64,000 nt of DNA, taken from assembly GCA_036873755.1 (NCBI GenBank), contig JAVTVY010057082.1, positions 229,594 to 293,593 on the forward strand, read 5' to 3'. The DNA comes from Hanleya hanleyi (taxonomy: Eukaryota; Mollusca; Polyplacophora; Lepidopleurida; Hanleyidae). The notes beneath the pieces are model-generated. The model was not told where the DNA came from, did no database searches, and saw only the letters and a list, made by a program, of their open reading frames with translations. Within the stretch, counting starts at the first letter, position 1. Each line of letters opens with the position of its first letter. This document shows, in pieces, positions 51,931 to 63,908 of the stretch. A program made the translations under genes and the position numbers.

Positions 51931-52330
51931 TTGAGGACATTATGGTCTGACTCAGTGTACTGGATCAGTTGATTAGAGAACCAGCTCCAGAGGGTACAAG
52001 CTTCATCCAGTATATGTATTATGTAAATTTGATAATATTTTGGGTGGTGCCATCTGTTAAGTAGACAAGAATCAGAGATCATGTGTCTTTAACCTGTATA
52101 CTGTAGGCTATCTTGAGTTCAGGCCAAACTTGATTGGAATTACATGTAAACATACAACCTGTTATTTCTGTGGCATCTTATTTTTGTGATTTCTAAATTC
52201 ATTTATCAAAAAATATTGTGATGATAGACACTGTTTTCATATTTTCAGATTTTGTTTTTCTCTAGAAGAGCAGCATTCACAACAGTGATACATTAATTTG
52301 AAGTACATGTATGTCATGCCCCATCTAGGA

Positions 52331-52716
52331 AAATGAATAATACTGATTAGCAGCCCCAAAATAGTATTATTAGCAGCCCCAAATCAGTAGTATAAGCAGC
52401 CCAAAGTTAGTATTATTACCAGCCTCAAATCAGTATTATTTAGCAGCCCAAAATCAGTATTATTAGCAGTCCCAAATCAGCATTATTAGCAGTCACAAAT
52501 CAGTATTATTAGCAGCCCCAAATCAGTATTATTAGCAGCCCCAAATCAGTATTATACGGAAAGCCCCAAATCAGTATTACATGGAAAGCCCCAAATCAGT
52601 ATTATATGGAAAGCCCCAAATCAGTATTATTAGCAGCCCCAAATCAGTATTATTAGCTGCCAAAAAAACAGTATTATTAGCAGCACAAATTCAGTATTAT
52701 TAGCAGCCTCAAATCA
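52331..52716. repeat. 23-bp minisatellite, about 17 copies
   Basis: Unit 'aaatcagtattattagcagcccc' in two pieces: aaatcagtattattagcag and cccc. Three consecutive units near 52555-52620 carry a variant spacer (ggaaagcccc). Noncoding. Confidence 0.95.
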
Positions 52717-53449
52717 TGGATCAGGGGTGCAAATATTCAAAATAATAACAAAAAGTTTACCTGTCACCTTTAAAAATTACCTGAACATGCGATCGTTGAA
52801 ATTGTCAAGTATATGTAATTCAAAGTTAAAGACAAAACTACATGTTGCAAGCTACATGTACAAATAAATTCAGGACACCTCGTTTCCCTGCACTAATTAG
52901 CAGAATTTTGTCAAAGATATATTTTGAACACCAAAAAAATATACGCTTCCGACATCTTCTTTGAATATAACTTGGAAAGTGGATATGTGTATGTGGGAAG
53001 AGACATCTATCTAATATTGCTGAGGCAAGTTGAGGAGATTTGGGAAGCAGTAAAGGGTAGTGTAACACTGGAATTAAGTCTGTAGTTGTACACGGATTTG
53101 TGGATGGTTTATAAATTTGAAGAAAACCAATCGACGTGTGGATCGTGAAATACTGCAGGATCGAGACAATTCAGTATCAAAATAACCATGAGCGATATGT
53201 AGTTTGGCTCGCATCATGGATTTTGTGTTCACATTATATGAGCTAGGTACATTTATTTGTAGAGTTAAGGAAGAAATAATAAAATAAGTAGGTTGGTGGA
53301 TTTTATAACGTCTAGACAGTGATACTTACTGACTAAACATGAGATTGATCAAATCAAAACCCCTCGCCTTTCCCCAAGTGATTGAGAGTCATGTGTAGTG
53401 TGAATTGGGGAAGAGATAGTTCTATGTGGGATGATCAAGACATACCGGT

Positions 53450-54240
53450 AGTTGGTTACATTCAGGCATATAGGACAGAAATAGAAAAATTATATATCTG
53501 TAAAGGGACATAACTCTGTAAAATACAGGTCGAGGGGAGCCACTTTCGATAGGCGTCTGACTTAGCACTCTGTAAAATAAGAACTGTGACGAGTAAGCTC
53601 TACCGAACATGGATCTGCAGATATAACTTGTACATTCAGCTAAAGATAACAAAATCTGAGATTATTACATCCGAAAGGGGCATAACTCCATAAGCCGAGG
53701 CGAGTAATCCTTTGTTGGCTTGTAGAATACAGCAATATAAATAAGTTTCCAAAATATAGTAGCAATACCGAACACAGTTCTGCAGATATAGTTGATTACA
53801 TTCAGGCATATAGGACAGAAATAGAAAGTAATATATCAGTAAAGGGGCATAACTCTTTAAAGACTTAGGAATCCAATATGGTCAATGGCAGCCATCCTGG
53901 ATTACATACCTGAGTGAAAATCAATACCAATGGCCGTCCAACTGATGTGAAGCACCTTCTCAAGTTTGAAGTAGATTGGTCAAATTGTTCTTGAGAAATG
54001 GCGTTCAGAAGATACGGGACAGATGCAATCCAATATGGTCAATGGCAGCCATCTTGGATTACGTACCTCGGTGAAAATCAATACCAATGGCTGTCTAACT
54101 GATGTGAAGCACCTTCTCAAGTTTGAAGTCGATTGGTCGAATTGTTCTCGAGATAATTGCGATCACAAGATGTGGGACGGATGGACGGCTAGAATTTCCA
54201 AGTTCTCCCACCACTTCGTGGCGAAGGACAAAAAATTATC
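53450..54240 (+). mobile_element. Pearl-like array, ~158-bp unit
   Basis: tccaatatggtcaatggcag to ctcaagtttgaagt-gattgg is repeated at about 53870 and 54028. Upstream pieces share 'acattcaggcatataggaca' (53458 and 53809) and 'gggcataactct'. Ends with gggacggatggacggctaga and a short stem (cacttcgtgg). Confidence 0.6.
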
Positions 54241-54722
54241 GGCTACCTGTCACTGGTACAGGTACTTTATTTCTCTACCTGTCTCTTTCAAACATTACCT
54301 GGTGTAAAAATTCGACCCCTGTGTATTCAGACAGGACTACATGTAATTAGAGCCCTTGAGGAGGGGGCAGATTACAGGTGTGGGCTAGTCTCTTGATCCT
54401 TTTATTTACATGTATTGACTGGAGAATGGAGATACAGGTGTAAATGTTTAATACTGTCCTTGATACATGTAGGTCTGAACAGGTATAACAGAGTTGATCC
54501 ATATCCACAATTGTTGTGTCCACTTGAACTGGTTCACCTAGGTATTTGTTAGACATATATTTAGACCTTATATGGGATAGTCAAGTCTAATGTTAGGGCA
54601 TTCCAACCAAGATAATGGCACAATTCATCAAAATTTTAGAAACATATTACATACATGTATATATGTACATGTACTTCAAAGAGCAACATGGTACATTTCA
54701 AAAACAGGCAACTATGGCAATC

Positions 54723-55005
54723 CGTTTCAGTATTTAATCGGTTATCTGACATATGTTGAAAACTTTTGCACAAAATAGTTAAACATGTGTACAATGTATA
54801 AAAGTGCACATGTATTCCACATATGTTGAAAAGTTTTAGACATATGCAAAATTATTTTATACATTTAAGTGAAATAGTTAATTTAGTCAACAAAGTGCAA
54901 AACTTTTCCATATGTATTAAACTTCTTCATATATCTCAAACTTTTTTCACATATGTGCAAAACTTTTCAACATACTATGTGAAATAACCAATTAAATACT
55001 GAAAC
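54723..55005. mobile_element. 283-bp MITE
   Basis: Ends CGTTTCAGTATTTAATCGGT and, inverted, CGTTTCAGTATTTAATTGGT; the terminal inverted repeats run about 48 bp to GAAAA(C/G)TTTTGCAC. The interior has further copies of CATATGTTGAAAA / TTTTCAACATA, so most of it can fold on itself. Noncoding. Confidence 0.7.
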
Positions 55006-55014
55006 GAGACCCGT

Positions 55015-55165
55015 TCACCTGTCCACTGGACAGGAAATTTCAAATTTGGACAGGTTAGCTGTTGAAAATCTAACACAGAGGAAAGATAGGAAAAAAACAG
55101 CAAAGTAGCACATCCAAATCTAGGAAAATGTAATATTTGGACAGGCAGATTTTGAACAGGCAGAT
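55015..55165. repeat. Diverged copy of the 13530-13970 repeat
   Basis: 'gtccactggacaggaaattt', 'cacatccaaatctaggaaaa', 'tgtaatatttggacaggcag'. Confidence 0.45.
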
Positions 55166-55317
55166 GTGAGTTAGGTGCAGGATTGGCTTTTTTTTAGATA
55201 CTTTTCAAATTTCCTATGCTTTAACATGGTGCTATATAGCATACTTGGCAATATTGTGCAGATATTTTTGCTAAACTTCGCAGTAGGCAGAAAAGTGGGT
55301 TACTTTAGTAGCATCTA

Positions 55318-56776
55318 TATTCAATATTTAGCACTTTTATAATCTAGTCTAATTAGAATATATTCGCATTAAAATATCTGTAACACCGTGTCGGAGAAAG
55401 GACAATATATTCAATATTTAGCACTTTTATAATATTATCTAATTAGAATAGATTCGCACATAAATATGTAGCTGACGTCTGAGAACAGACAATATATTGA
55501 ATATTTAGCACTTTGATAATATCATCTAATTAGAAGAGATTCGCAGTTAAATATCTAGCTGGCGTCCGAGAAAGACAATATATTCAATATTTAGCACCTT
55601 TATAATATCATCTAATTAGAAAAGATTCGCACTTACATATGTAGCTGGCGTCTGGGAAAAGATAATATATTCAATATTTAGCACTTTATAATCTATACTA
55701 AATAGAAGAGATTCGCAGTTAAATTTGCACAAGAGCCTTTTCGGAGAAATGACAATATATTCAATATTTAGCACTTTTATAATCTAATCTAATTAGAAGA
55801 GATTCGCATTAAAATATCTGTAACACCGTGTCGGAGAAAGGACAATATGTTCAATATTTAGCACCTTTATAATATCATCTAATTAGAATATATTCGCATT
55901 TAAATATGTAGGTGACGATTGAGAACAGACAATATATTGAATATTTAGCACTTTCATAATATCATCTAATTAGAAAAGATTCACAGTTAAATATCTATCT
56001 GGCGTCTGGAAAAAGACAATATATTCAATATTTAGCACCTTCATAATATCGTATAATTAGAAAAGATTCGCACTGAAATATGTAGCTGGCATCTGGGAAA
56101 AGACAATATATTCAATATTTAGCACTTTTATAATCTATACTAAATAGAAGAGATTCGCAGTTAAATATCCACAAGACCCTTTTCGGAGAAAAGACAATAT
56201 ATTCAATATTTAGCACTTTTATAATCTAATATAAGCAGAAGAGATTCGCATCACAATATCTGTAACACCGTTTCGGAGAAAGGACAATATATTCAATATT
56301 AAGCACCTTTATAATATCATCTAATTAGAATATATTCGCATTTAAATATGTAGGTGACGTTTGAGAACAGACAATATATTGAATATTTAGCACTTTGATA
56401 ATATCATCTAATTAGAAGAGATTCGCAGTTAAATATCTATCTGGCGTCTGGGAAAAGACAATATATTCATTATTTAGCACCTTTATAATATCATATAATA
56501 AGAAAAGATTCGCATTAAATATGTAGCTGGCGTCTGGGAAAGACAATATATTCAATATTTAGCACTTTTATAATCTATACTAAATAGAAGAGATTCGCAG
56601 TTAAATATCCACAAGAGTCTTTTCAGAGAAAAGACAATATATTCAATATTTAGCACTTTTATGATCTACTATAATTAGAAGAGATTCGCATTAAAATATC
56701 TGTAACACCGTGTCGGAGAAAGGACAATATATTCAATATTTAGCACCTTTATAATATCGTCTAATTAGAATATAAT
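55318..56776. repeat. ~88-bp satellite with ~440-bp higher-order repeat
   Basis: Monomer: gacaatatattcaatattta, gcac-ttttataatct, then attagaagagattcgca, then a variable junction. Junction type 'taacaccgtgtcggagaaag' recurs at about 55381, 55821, 56272 and 56702, every five monomers, so there are at least three higher-order copies. Related text (aatattcaatatttagcatt) recurs at 57290-57560. Confidence 0.9.
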
Positions 56777-57580
56777 TTGATTGCTGCAATCAAGGACCAA
56801 AGGAAGATGTTGTTTTTGGCGTTTTGTTTCTTTCGAAATTACAATGAAAGGGACCGATTGTCTCCGAAACACCTTCGGTCATCGTTGAGTGATTGGTTTG
56901 TTGTGCCAGTAAGTCTGAATACATGTCAGCTGTCTGCATCAGTGAGGTTGCCTTTATATCGCCTGTTCTGTAGGCACCAATCAAGCATTACCTGGGACTG
57001 TCTTCAACAGCCTATATACCAGAACATGCGCGTTGTTTAACCAGGAAGAGCGATAGAATAATCTGTTATTGTCTGAGTGGAGTTGCACAGACCACAAATG
57101 AAAATGTACTTGCGACCGTCTTAAAAATCCTTACATAACAGCGCATGCGCGTTGTTTAACCAGGAAGAACGATAGAATAATCCCTGTTATTGTCAGAGGA
57201 GTTGCACAGACCAGCAAATAAGGTGTAGGACTGCCTTAAAACCTCCTTATTCACCAGTCCATGCAAGATTGAAAATATGTAGCATTTGTGCTAATTATAC
57301 AATATATTTTCTTTAAGGAGAGGCAATCGGACAATTTGGAGCTGCGATTTAGAAGAAATATTCAATATTTATCATGGCTGCAATTTAGAAGAAATATTCA
57401 ATATTTAGCATTTGTGCTAATTATACAATATATTTTCTTTCGGGAGAGGCAGTCCGACAATTTGCGTTTGCGAGTTATCATAAATATTGAATATTTCTTC
57501 TGGCTGCAATTTAGAAAGTAATATTCAATATTTAGCATTTGTGCTAATTATACAATATATTTCCTTTGGGAACAGGCAAG
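56777..57580. repeat. Satellite-derived flank with short duplications
   Basis: gcgcgttgtttaaccaggaa is duplicated at about 57027 and 57147 with ~80 bp of following sequence, and attatacaatatattttctt recurs at about 57296, 57420 and 57546. The 87-codon frame at 56777-57040 shows no family features and I do not call it a gene. Confidence 0.7.
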
Positions 57581-58017
57581 TCAAAGTGCTAACTAGCAGT
57601 AATCCTAGAAATTATCTTCAAAGTAACACACCCCTTTCTAAATATCACTGAAATTTTAGAAATTATTTGCGAAGTAGCAGATCTGCTAAATACATGTAGC
57701 ATGCGAGACAATAATAACCATTCCTGCACCTTAATGGCAGATGTCTGCACAAACCCCATCACAGTATCGATTAGCATGGTGTAAATTAACATTACCCAGT
57801 AAATTTATTCACACCAGGGCTTGCTTTTCGCTACACAGAATTACATGAAGCTCTTGGCTCTGGTTTTCGAAAATTCAGCCAGAATAAAAAATAAGAATAT
57901 ATTGTTACATGAAATTAAAAATAAGTTGTGATAGAATTAAAATAACAAAAAAGTTGTGGCATGGAATTAATGTAAAACTGAAATGTGGTAAAGTAACACT
58001 ATTATACCTACATACAG

Positions 58018-58145
58018 GTAGTGAGGAGGAAACAGCTTCTCCAAACTGGTCAGTCCTGGGTAAATACATGCAGGAACAATGGAGGCATGTGTGTACAGCA
58101 CTAGCCCATGATCTTTGCCACAAACAGGTCAGTAATGTTAAAGGT
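58018..58145 (+). CDS. Candidate exon of an unidentified plus-strand gene
   Basis: Acceptor cctacatacag|GTAGTG and strong donor TTAAAG|GTGAGA; phase 1 in, 1 out. It reads SEEETASPNWSVLGKYMQEQ, then WRHVCTALAHDLCHKQVSNVK. A second possible donor (AAACAG|GTCAGT at 58128) would change the phase. The Trp/His/Cys content and clean splice sites look like real protein, but I recognise no family and found no 5' exon. The frame stays open upstream to 57909. Confidence 0.4.
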
Positions 58146-58734
58146 GAGACTTTAACCATGTTAACGCTACCTCAAAATTAATCTACACACTGTGTGCAAA
58201 AATTCGACGGCAAAATCTGATCAATCATTCATAAAGTTAGACGACAGAAGATCGCATGGTTTGTCATGTTTATATTAACAAGCCATTTTTCATGCCAACA
58301 GAACTATGAAATATTAATGATACAACTGGGAAGGTGTTAATAAAGTACTGAATCATGGCTAATTACTGTGGTGTTGCAATGGCTAATGAAACACATCACG
58401 TCATAGTACATACATAACCATTACCTAAATAAAACAGCCATATATTTTGCATTATATATTCACTAAATACTAATTCATTTGTAATGCACTGAAGCTATAT
58501 TTGGCGATTAGTATCTCCAAATTAAAACACCCAATGTGCAGACTTGTACATGATCCAAATTGTTCATGAAGCATTTTTGATGATAATCTTTCAATGTACC
58601 GGTAACACGCATTTAATTATCTGAATTATAATTCTTGGCAACCAGTTTCTATGATGTATTTTAGAAACTAACATTTTGACAGGGCTGATCGGTGAAAATA
58701 AAAGCAGCATATCAAGTGGTGAATTGGTTTTCAG

Positions 58735-58836
58735 GGTGGCAGTTTGAAAGTCCCATTCCTGCTGAGGTCTACTCTAAATGGTTGAAGCTCTCTGGCACAA
58801 CTACTGGCATAAATGCATTTTCGAAGTTACTGTGTG
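58735..58836 (+). CDS. Candidate exon of an unidentified plus-strand gene
   Basis: Acceptor TTGGTTTTCAG|GGTGG and donor CTGTGTG|GTAATG; phase 1 in, 1 out, so it joins the 58145 donor in frame: ...VKGWQFESPIPAEVYSKWLK, then LSGTTTGINAFSKLLC. Several upstream AGs (for example before 58707) would extend it in the same frame. If the donor is not used, the frame runs to a stop near 58880, making this a possible last exon. Confidence 0.4.
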
Positions 58837-58880
58837 GTAATGACCAAGTGTTACATGTAACATGTGTTTTTGCTGGTTAA

Positions 58881-59819
58881 TCCTTTCCTGGTGAGGAATG
58901 CCCAGAGTAAAAAATATGATGGCAAAATTTTCTTTCATAAGCGATATAATAGAGTACTATAGCATTCATCATAACATTGAATGCCATTTAGAAAGTAGGT
59001 AACATTTATATCCAATTATTTTTAGGATAACACTTCAGATCGGAGTCTAGATTACATGATTATTTAGATTATATTATAGGTTATTTTATATTTTACATGT
59101 CAGTTGGGGAGCATCAGTATTTATTATTATGTATAGCTAGTCCTTGTGCTGTATACCAACCTGATGTACTTGGACCATTTGTATCATTTGTGATATTATT
59201 GTTTGATAGATTTAGGCCACCTCTGTTCTCAAAACTGTATATTGTTACCCATGATGCCACACCATGACCAGGGTGAAACTAGAGCATAGTCTGAGGGATG
59301 CACACATTTGATCAAAATGATCAGTAAGGCTGCTTACAAGATACCCCCCGTAAGGGCATAGATACATGGGGGTGGTTAACGTTTCACGAGTAAGCTGAAT
59401 GGGATTGTGGCAGTGGAAATCATCAGTAAGCATGCTTACAAGATACCCCCCGGATGCACATTTGATAGAAATTGATGAGTATTTGTAGAGGAATATAAGT
59501 ATACATGTTATGAGTGGCGGCACAGTATGTAACTAGTTGACAATGAGACCTCGCTCGGTTGGAGTGCGGTTAACGGATTGTCTATGCAGGTGTCGTGACG
59601 ATACTCAGATGAGTTTAATGGATTGTTCAGAAAATTGATGTTAATAATGATTGTTGAGAATGGGGTTATGCAGGCATATTGTGTTTTACCTAACTGTTGT
59701 TACCACTAGAACGGTAGAACCGTGTAGACTTGAAATGGGCTGTTGCAACAGATAGGCGAATTACTGTCATCTGGATAACCATATTGAAGAGGAAAAGGAA
59801 GTAAATGGGAAGTGAAATA
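58881..59819. other. Intergenic or intronic stretch
   Basis: Only a direct repeat 'gcttacaagataccccccg' (about 59332 and 59435) stands out. No exon identified. Confidence 0.4.
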
Positions 59820-61530
59820 TTAAACTTACTACCTAGACGCATATGCAACATCCTGAGCTAGGTCTCATGGTATGGCAGCTACATATAAAATTTGAGAAGA
59901 ATCTAATCAGCCGTTGTCAAGTTATGCTCCAGAAATGGAATGTTACAGACCAACTGAGAAAATTCTGCCCATAGGTGGCGCCACCTGTAGACGCATATGC
60001 GCAATCCCAAGCAAGGTCTCATGGTAAGGTAGCTACATACCAAATTTGAGAGGAATCCAATTAGCTGTTGTCAAGTTATGCTCCGGAAACGAAATGTTAC
60101 GGACCGACAAGAAATGTTACGAACTGACTTGAGAAACTTTTGACCCTAGGTGGCGCCACCTGTAGACGCACATGCGCCAAACGCAATCCCAAGCGAGGTC
60201 TCATGGTATGGCAGCTTCATACCAAATTTGAAAAGGAATCCAAGTAGCGGTTGTCAAGTTATGCTCCGGAAACGAAATGTTACGGACTGACATGAGAAAC
60301 TTTTGACCATAGGTGGCGCCACCTGTAGACACACATGCGCCAAACGCAATCCCAAGCGAGGTCTCATGGTAAGGTAGCTACATACCAAATTTGAGAGGAA
60401 TCCAAGTAGCGGTTGTCAAGTTATGCTCCGGAAACGAAATGTTACGGAATGACCCTAGGTGGCGCCACCTGTAGACGCACATGCGCCAAACGCAATCCCG
60501 AGCAAGGTCTCATGGTATGGTAGCTGCATACCAAATTTGAGAGGAATCCAACTGGCGGTTGTCAAGTTATGCTCCGGAAACGAAATGTTACGAACTGACT
60601 TCAGAAACTTTTGACCCTAGGTGGCGCCACCTGTAGACGCACATGCGCCAAACGCAATCCCAAGCGAGGTCTCATGGTATGGCAGCTGCATACCAAATTT
60701 AAAAGGAATCCAAGTAGCGGTTGTCAAGTTATGCTCCGGAAACGAAATGTTACGGGATGACCCTAACTTTTGACCATAGGTGGCGCCACCTGTAGACGCA
60801 CATGCGCCAAACGCAATCCCAAGCGAGGTCTCATGGTAAGGTAGCTACATACCAAATTTGAGAGGAATCCAAGTAGCGGTTGTCAAGTTATGCTCCGGAA
60901 ACGAAATGTTACGAACTGACTTGAGAAACTTTTGACCCTAGGTGGCGCCACCTGTAGACGCACATGCGCCAAACGCAATCCCAAGCGAGGTCTCATGGTA
61001 TGGCAGCTGCATACCAAATTTGAAAGGAATCCAAGTAGCGGTTGTCAAGTTATGCTCCGGAAACGAAATGTTACGGGATGACCCTAACTTTTGACCATAG
61101 GTGGCGCCACCTGTAGACGCACATGCGCCAAACGCAATCCCAAGCGAGGTTTCATGGTAAGGTAGCTACATACCAAATTTGAGAGGAATCCAAGTAGCGG
61201 TTGTCAAGTTATGCTCCGGAAACGAAATGTTATGGAATGACCCTAGGTGGCGCCACCTGTAGACGCACATGCGCCATATGCAATCCCAAGCGAGGTCTCG
61301 TGTTATGGTAGCTGCATACCAAATTTGAGAGGAATCCAAGTAGCGGTTGTCAAGTTATGCTCCGGAAACCAAATGTTACGGACGTACAGACGGACTGACG
61401 TACGGACGGACGGACGGACGGACGGACGTACGGACGGACGGACGGACGGACGTACGGACGGACGGACGGACGGACGGTCAAGCTGAAACCAGTATACCGC
61501 CCCTACACTACGTGTACGGGGGGTATAATA
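59820..61530 (+). mobile_element. Pearl-like tandem array, ~160-bp unit, (ACGG)n tail
   Basis: About nine units of ~160 bp (shorter variants ~146 bp) containing aggtggcgccacctgtagac, caatcccaagcgaggtctca, accaaatttgagaggaatcc and agttatgctccggaaacgaa. Then comes a 61381-61482 tract of ACGG/ACGT repeats and a short stem-loop (cccctacac...gtgtacgggg). A tandem core plus ACGG microsatellite is the structure I recall for bivalve 'pearl' elements. Confidence 0.75.
61381..61482 (+). repeat. (ACGG)n microsatellite
   Basis: Runs of gacggacggacgg with occasional gtacgg interruptions; tail of the array to its left. Frames through it are artefacts. Confidence 0.95.
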
Positions 61531-61649
61531 AAGTTGTCGATAGACTGAGTAATGGCACTGCTCCTAATTATCGGCTTTAGAGGGATAGTAAATATATGTA
61601 ATCTAGACTCTTATCTCAAACTTAATCTTTCTGTGGAAGCCAGGAAGCG

Positions 61650-61850
61650 GAGGTGGCTGAGTGGTCTAGTGGCTTACATTTTACTCATGGCAATTTGTTG
61701 CCAAACTCTGAGGACACCGGTTTGAGTCACACTACTTTGAGTATCAAATCCTGGGACAGAATATCTACAAGATACCATCCTCAGCAGGGCCTGATCCAGG
61801 CCGTTTTTGAACCCGTTATAACGGGTTTGGGCGCCCAAATGAGGAAAAAA

Positions 61851-61881
<31 letters not shown>

Positions 61882-62160
61882 CAGCAAATTCCCTCTGAAC
61901 AGGCTGAAACCTATATTAATGCAATTACTATTGCCAAATATGAAGTTATCAGGCTGTATTTAGACCATTCAATACTCCGACAGCTTCCATGGGCTTCGAC
62001 AGTCCCACATCGCGGCCTATTTCACTATAACTTATCACACTCTGCGCCAGGTAAGGGTGCCCAAACTAAAAGTCTAGATCAGGCCCTGCTCAGCCTTTGA
62101 CACTTCGAGCTAAATCAATCCAGACACCCGAAGCGAACTGTAATCGGTGGATGTGGGGAA
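61650..62160 (+). mobile_element. tRNA-derived SINE interrupted by a MITE
   Basis: A tRNA-like head at 61659 onward: GGTGGCTGAGTGGTCTAGTG (A box) and CCGGTTTGAGTC (B box). The body continues to about 61784, is interrupted by the element at 61785-62088, and appears to resume after it (cctttgacacttcgagcta). Not a functional tRNA. Confidence 0.55.
61785..62088. mobile_element. 304-bp MITE with 5-bp CTCAG duplication
   Basis: The ends are CAGGGCCTGATC and its inverse; CTCAG flanks both sides (61780-61784, 62089-62093). It contains an A-run/T-run (about 61845-61880) and inner inverted text (GGGCGCCCAAA against TTTGGGCACCC). It is inserted in a SINE, so it is younger than the SINE. The short frame over it is not a gene. 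Confidence 0.65.
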
Positions 62161-62168
62161 TGACGTCT

Positions 62169-62627
62169 GGCATCAGGCTCCTAAATAATTTACACGTTCG
62201 GCAGTATTAACAAAACTGTACCTCGCTGGTTCCCTAATCAATGTTAGACATTCATCTTTCGACAGGAAGTAGTTTATTTCAAGCGCTACAAGGTGACCAA
62301 CTTCTTGTCAAACTTTTACCGTCAAAATTTTAAGCTGTGCGCGCCTCTACACATGAGGTGCTCATTTCGCTGTTTTCTCTGCCTGCTGAAAGCAGTGCCT
62401 AGGCCCCGCAAATAGTGCCCCGGCGAGGCATGTTATCGAGCAGTGAATCGAAATAAAATTTGTAGCTGAATAGAACAAATACAATACTTGCCAGTGGTAC
62501 CAACGGCTTTCTATTAATCGTTGCAACGAAGGCGGAAAAAAATCGGGAAATTTCTGGTCTTTGGCAGAGATTACGTTTAGGGGTTAACGGATCGGGACTT
62601 TTTTTTATTTAGGAGCCTGAGGCCTAT
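62169..62627. mobile_element. Inverted-repeat element ending CAGGCTCCTAAATAA
   Basis: The left end GGCATCAGGCTCCTAAATAA (62169) and right end TTATTTAGGAGCCTGAGGCC (about 62608-62627) are inverse with one mismatch. The first ~90 bp recur at 63909-64000. No target duplication could be identified. Confidence 0.55.
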
Positions 62628-63908
62628 TAGGTGGGCTTATTTCATCCAATCAGTCTGATATCAGACATGGGCTTGCATCATTCAATTGCCCGGAAGCTTG
62701 AAAAATTTCACGCGTTTTCATCAAATACTTTGCGCGCTATGCGATTTTTGCTACATGTACCCCCATGAAAATACAACAGTTTTCGGCTAGCTAAAGCACA
62801 CATCTGGACTTGGCGATCAGGTCCGGATTTGTAAAGATACCATAACAAACGCTATGATTAGTTCTTGAATGGATGACCCATATATTCCTACATATTCGGA
62901 AACCTGTTACTAGCGTGTTGGTCCTTCCATTGAATTATTGTCATTTTTGCGATACGATACTATTAAAAACGCTAATTTTCGGCAATTTTGTGAATTAAAT
63001 TTGATTTTGCTAAAAAATCAGAAGCGTGAAACTATCGAATTTAGTTATATATTAACCAGGAATGTTTCCTCTACAAATAGATGCCAAAAAATGCCAATTC
63101 GAAAGGAGGACAATGCAAATAATATGACAAAATCTGTCCCCACCCCCCATGTCAGGCATATAAATTCAGGATGACCCTTCCGGTTTATGTCAGACGTTAG
63201 CCAGGGTCAATCGAATCTTTCTGTACCAGATATGATATTATTATTGCAGGCATCAGAGTTCAGGTACTTCTCATAAACTTGACAATTATTTCAGGTTTCT
63301 GAGTTCCACTGAGAGTGAATAAATAGCCACTGATGCAGGTAAAAAAATCCAAAGATGGAGGATAATCCAGTTAAAACTAGTCTGTAATGTCTGTATCTGA
63401 CAACTTAAGCATCCTCAGCCGGGTCTCTGCTCATTCTGTTATACCGTGAGACTGATTGGATTAGTGCTGATATCGGCCAGTTCATTTTGAGACAAATATG
63501 GACATTACAATGATCACACGTTCTCACCAGAAGTCAGCATTTTCGACCATTTTAGCATTTCAGCAAGGCACCAGATGATGTAAATCCACAAAATACAAAA
63601 AAAAAATCAATCCATTCAGTGTAACTTGAAAATATATCTTGGTCGTACAGATTTGAGACGGTAAACGGCTGATTAATGTCACGAATAGCCGATTTTAATC
63701 AGTAAAACCACACAACAAATATACCCCCTCCCCCTTAATAAAACGATTCCACCCGACCTCAACCCCCACATTGAATGGAATCTTGTGAATTCCCACCAAA
63801 CAATAGATAAGTTGAGCTACGATACCCAATTTAGCGGTGTATACCTTACCTAGAGTCCATTTTCCAACACAGTTTGGTCAAATGCGTTCAGAAAATGTTG
63901 ATGTAGTA
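62628..63908. other. Stretch without recognised gene
   Basis: No splice-bounded frame, SINE or inverted repeat recognised. The 78-codon frame at 62938-63174 is AT-rich and has no gene-like context. Confidence 0.4.

Noticed and set aside
51344..51934. Frames of 196 (+) and 151 (-) codons
   Set aside because: Both strands are open through a 39/78-bp minisatellite; no gene evidence.
56777..57040. 87-codon plus-strand frame as a gene
   Set aside because: It lies in satellite-derived sequence, has no splice partners and no family features.
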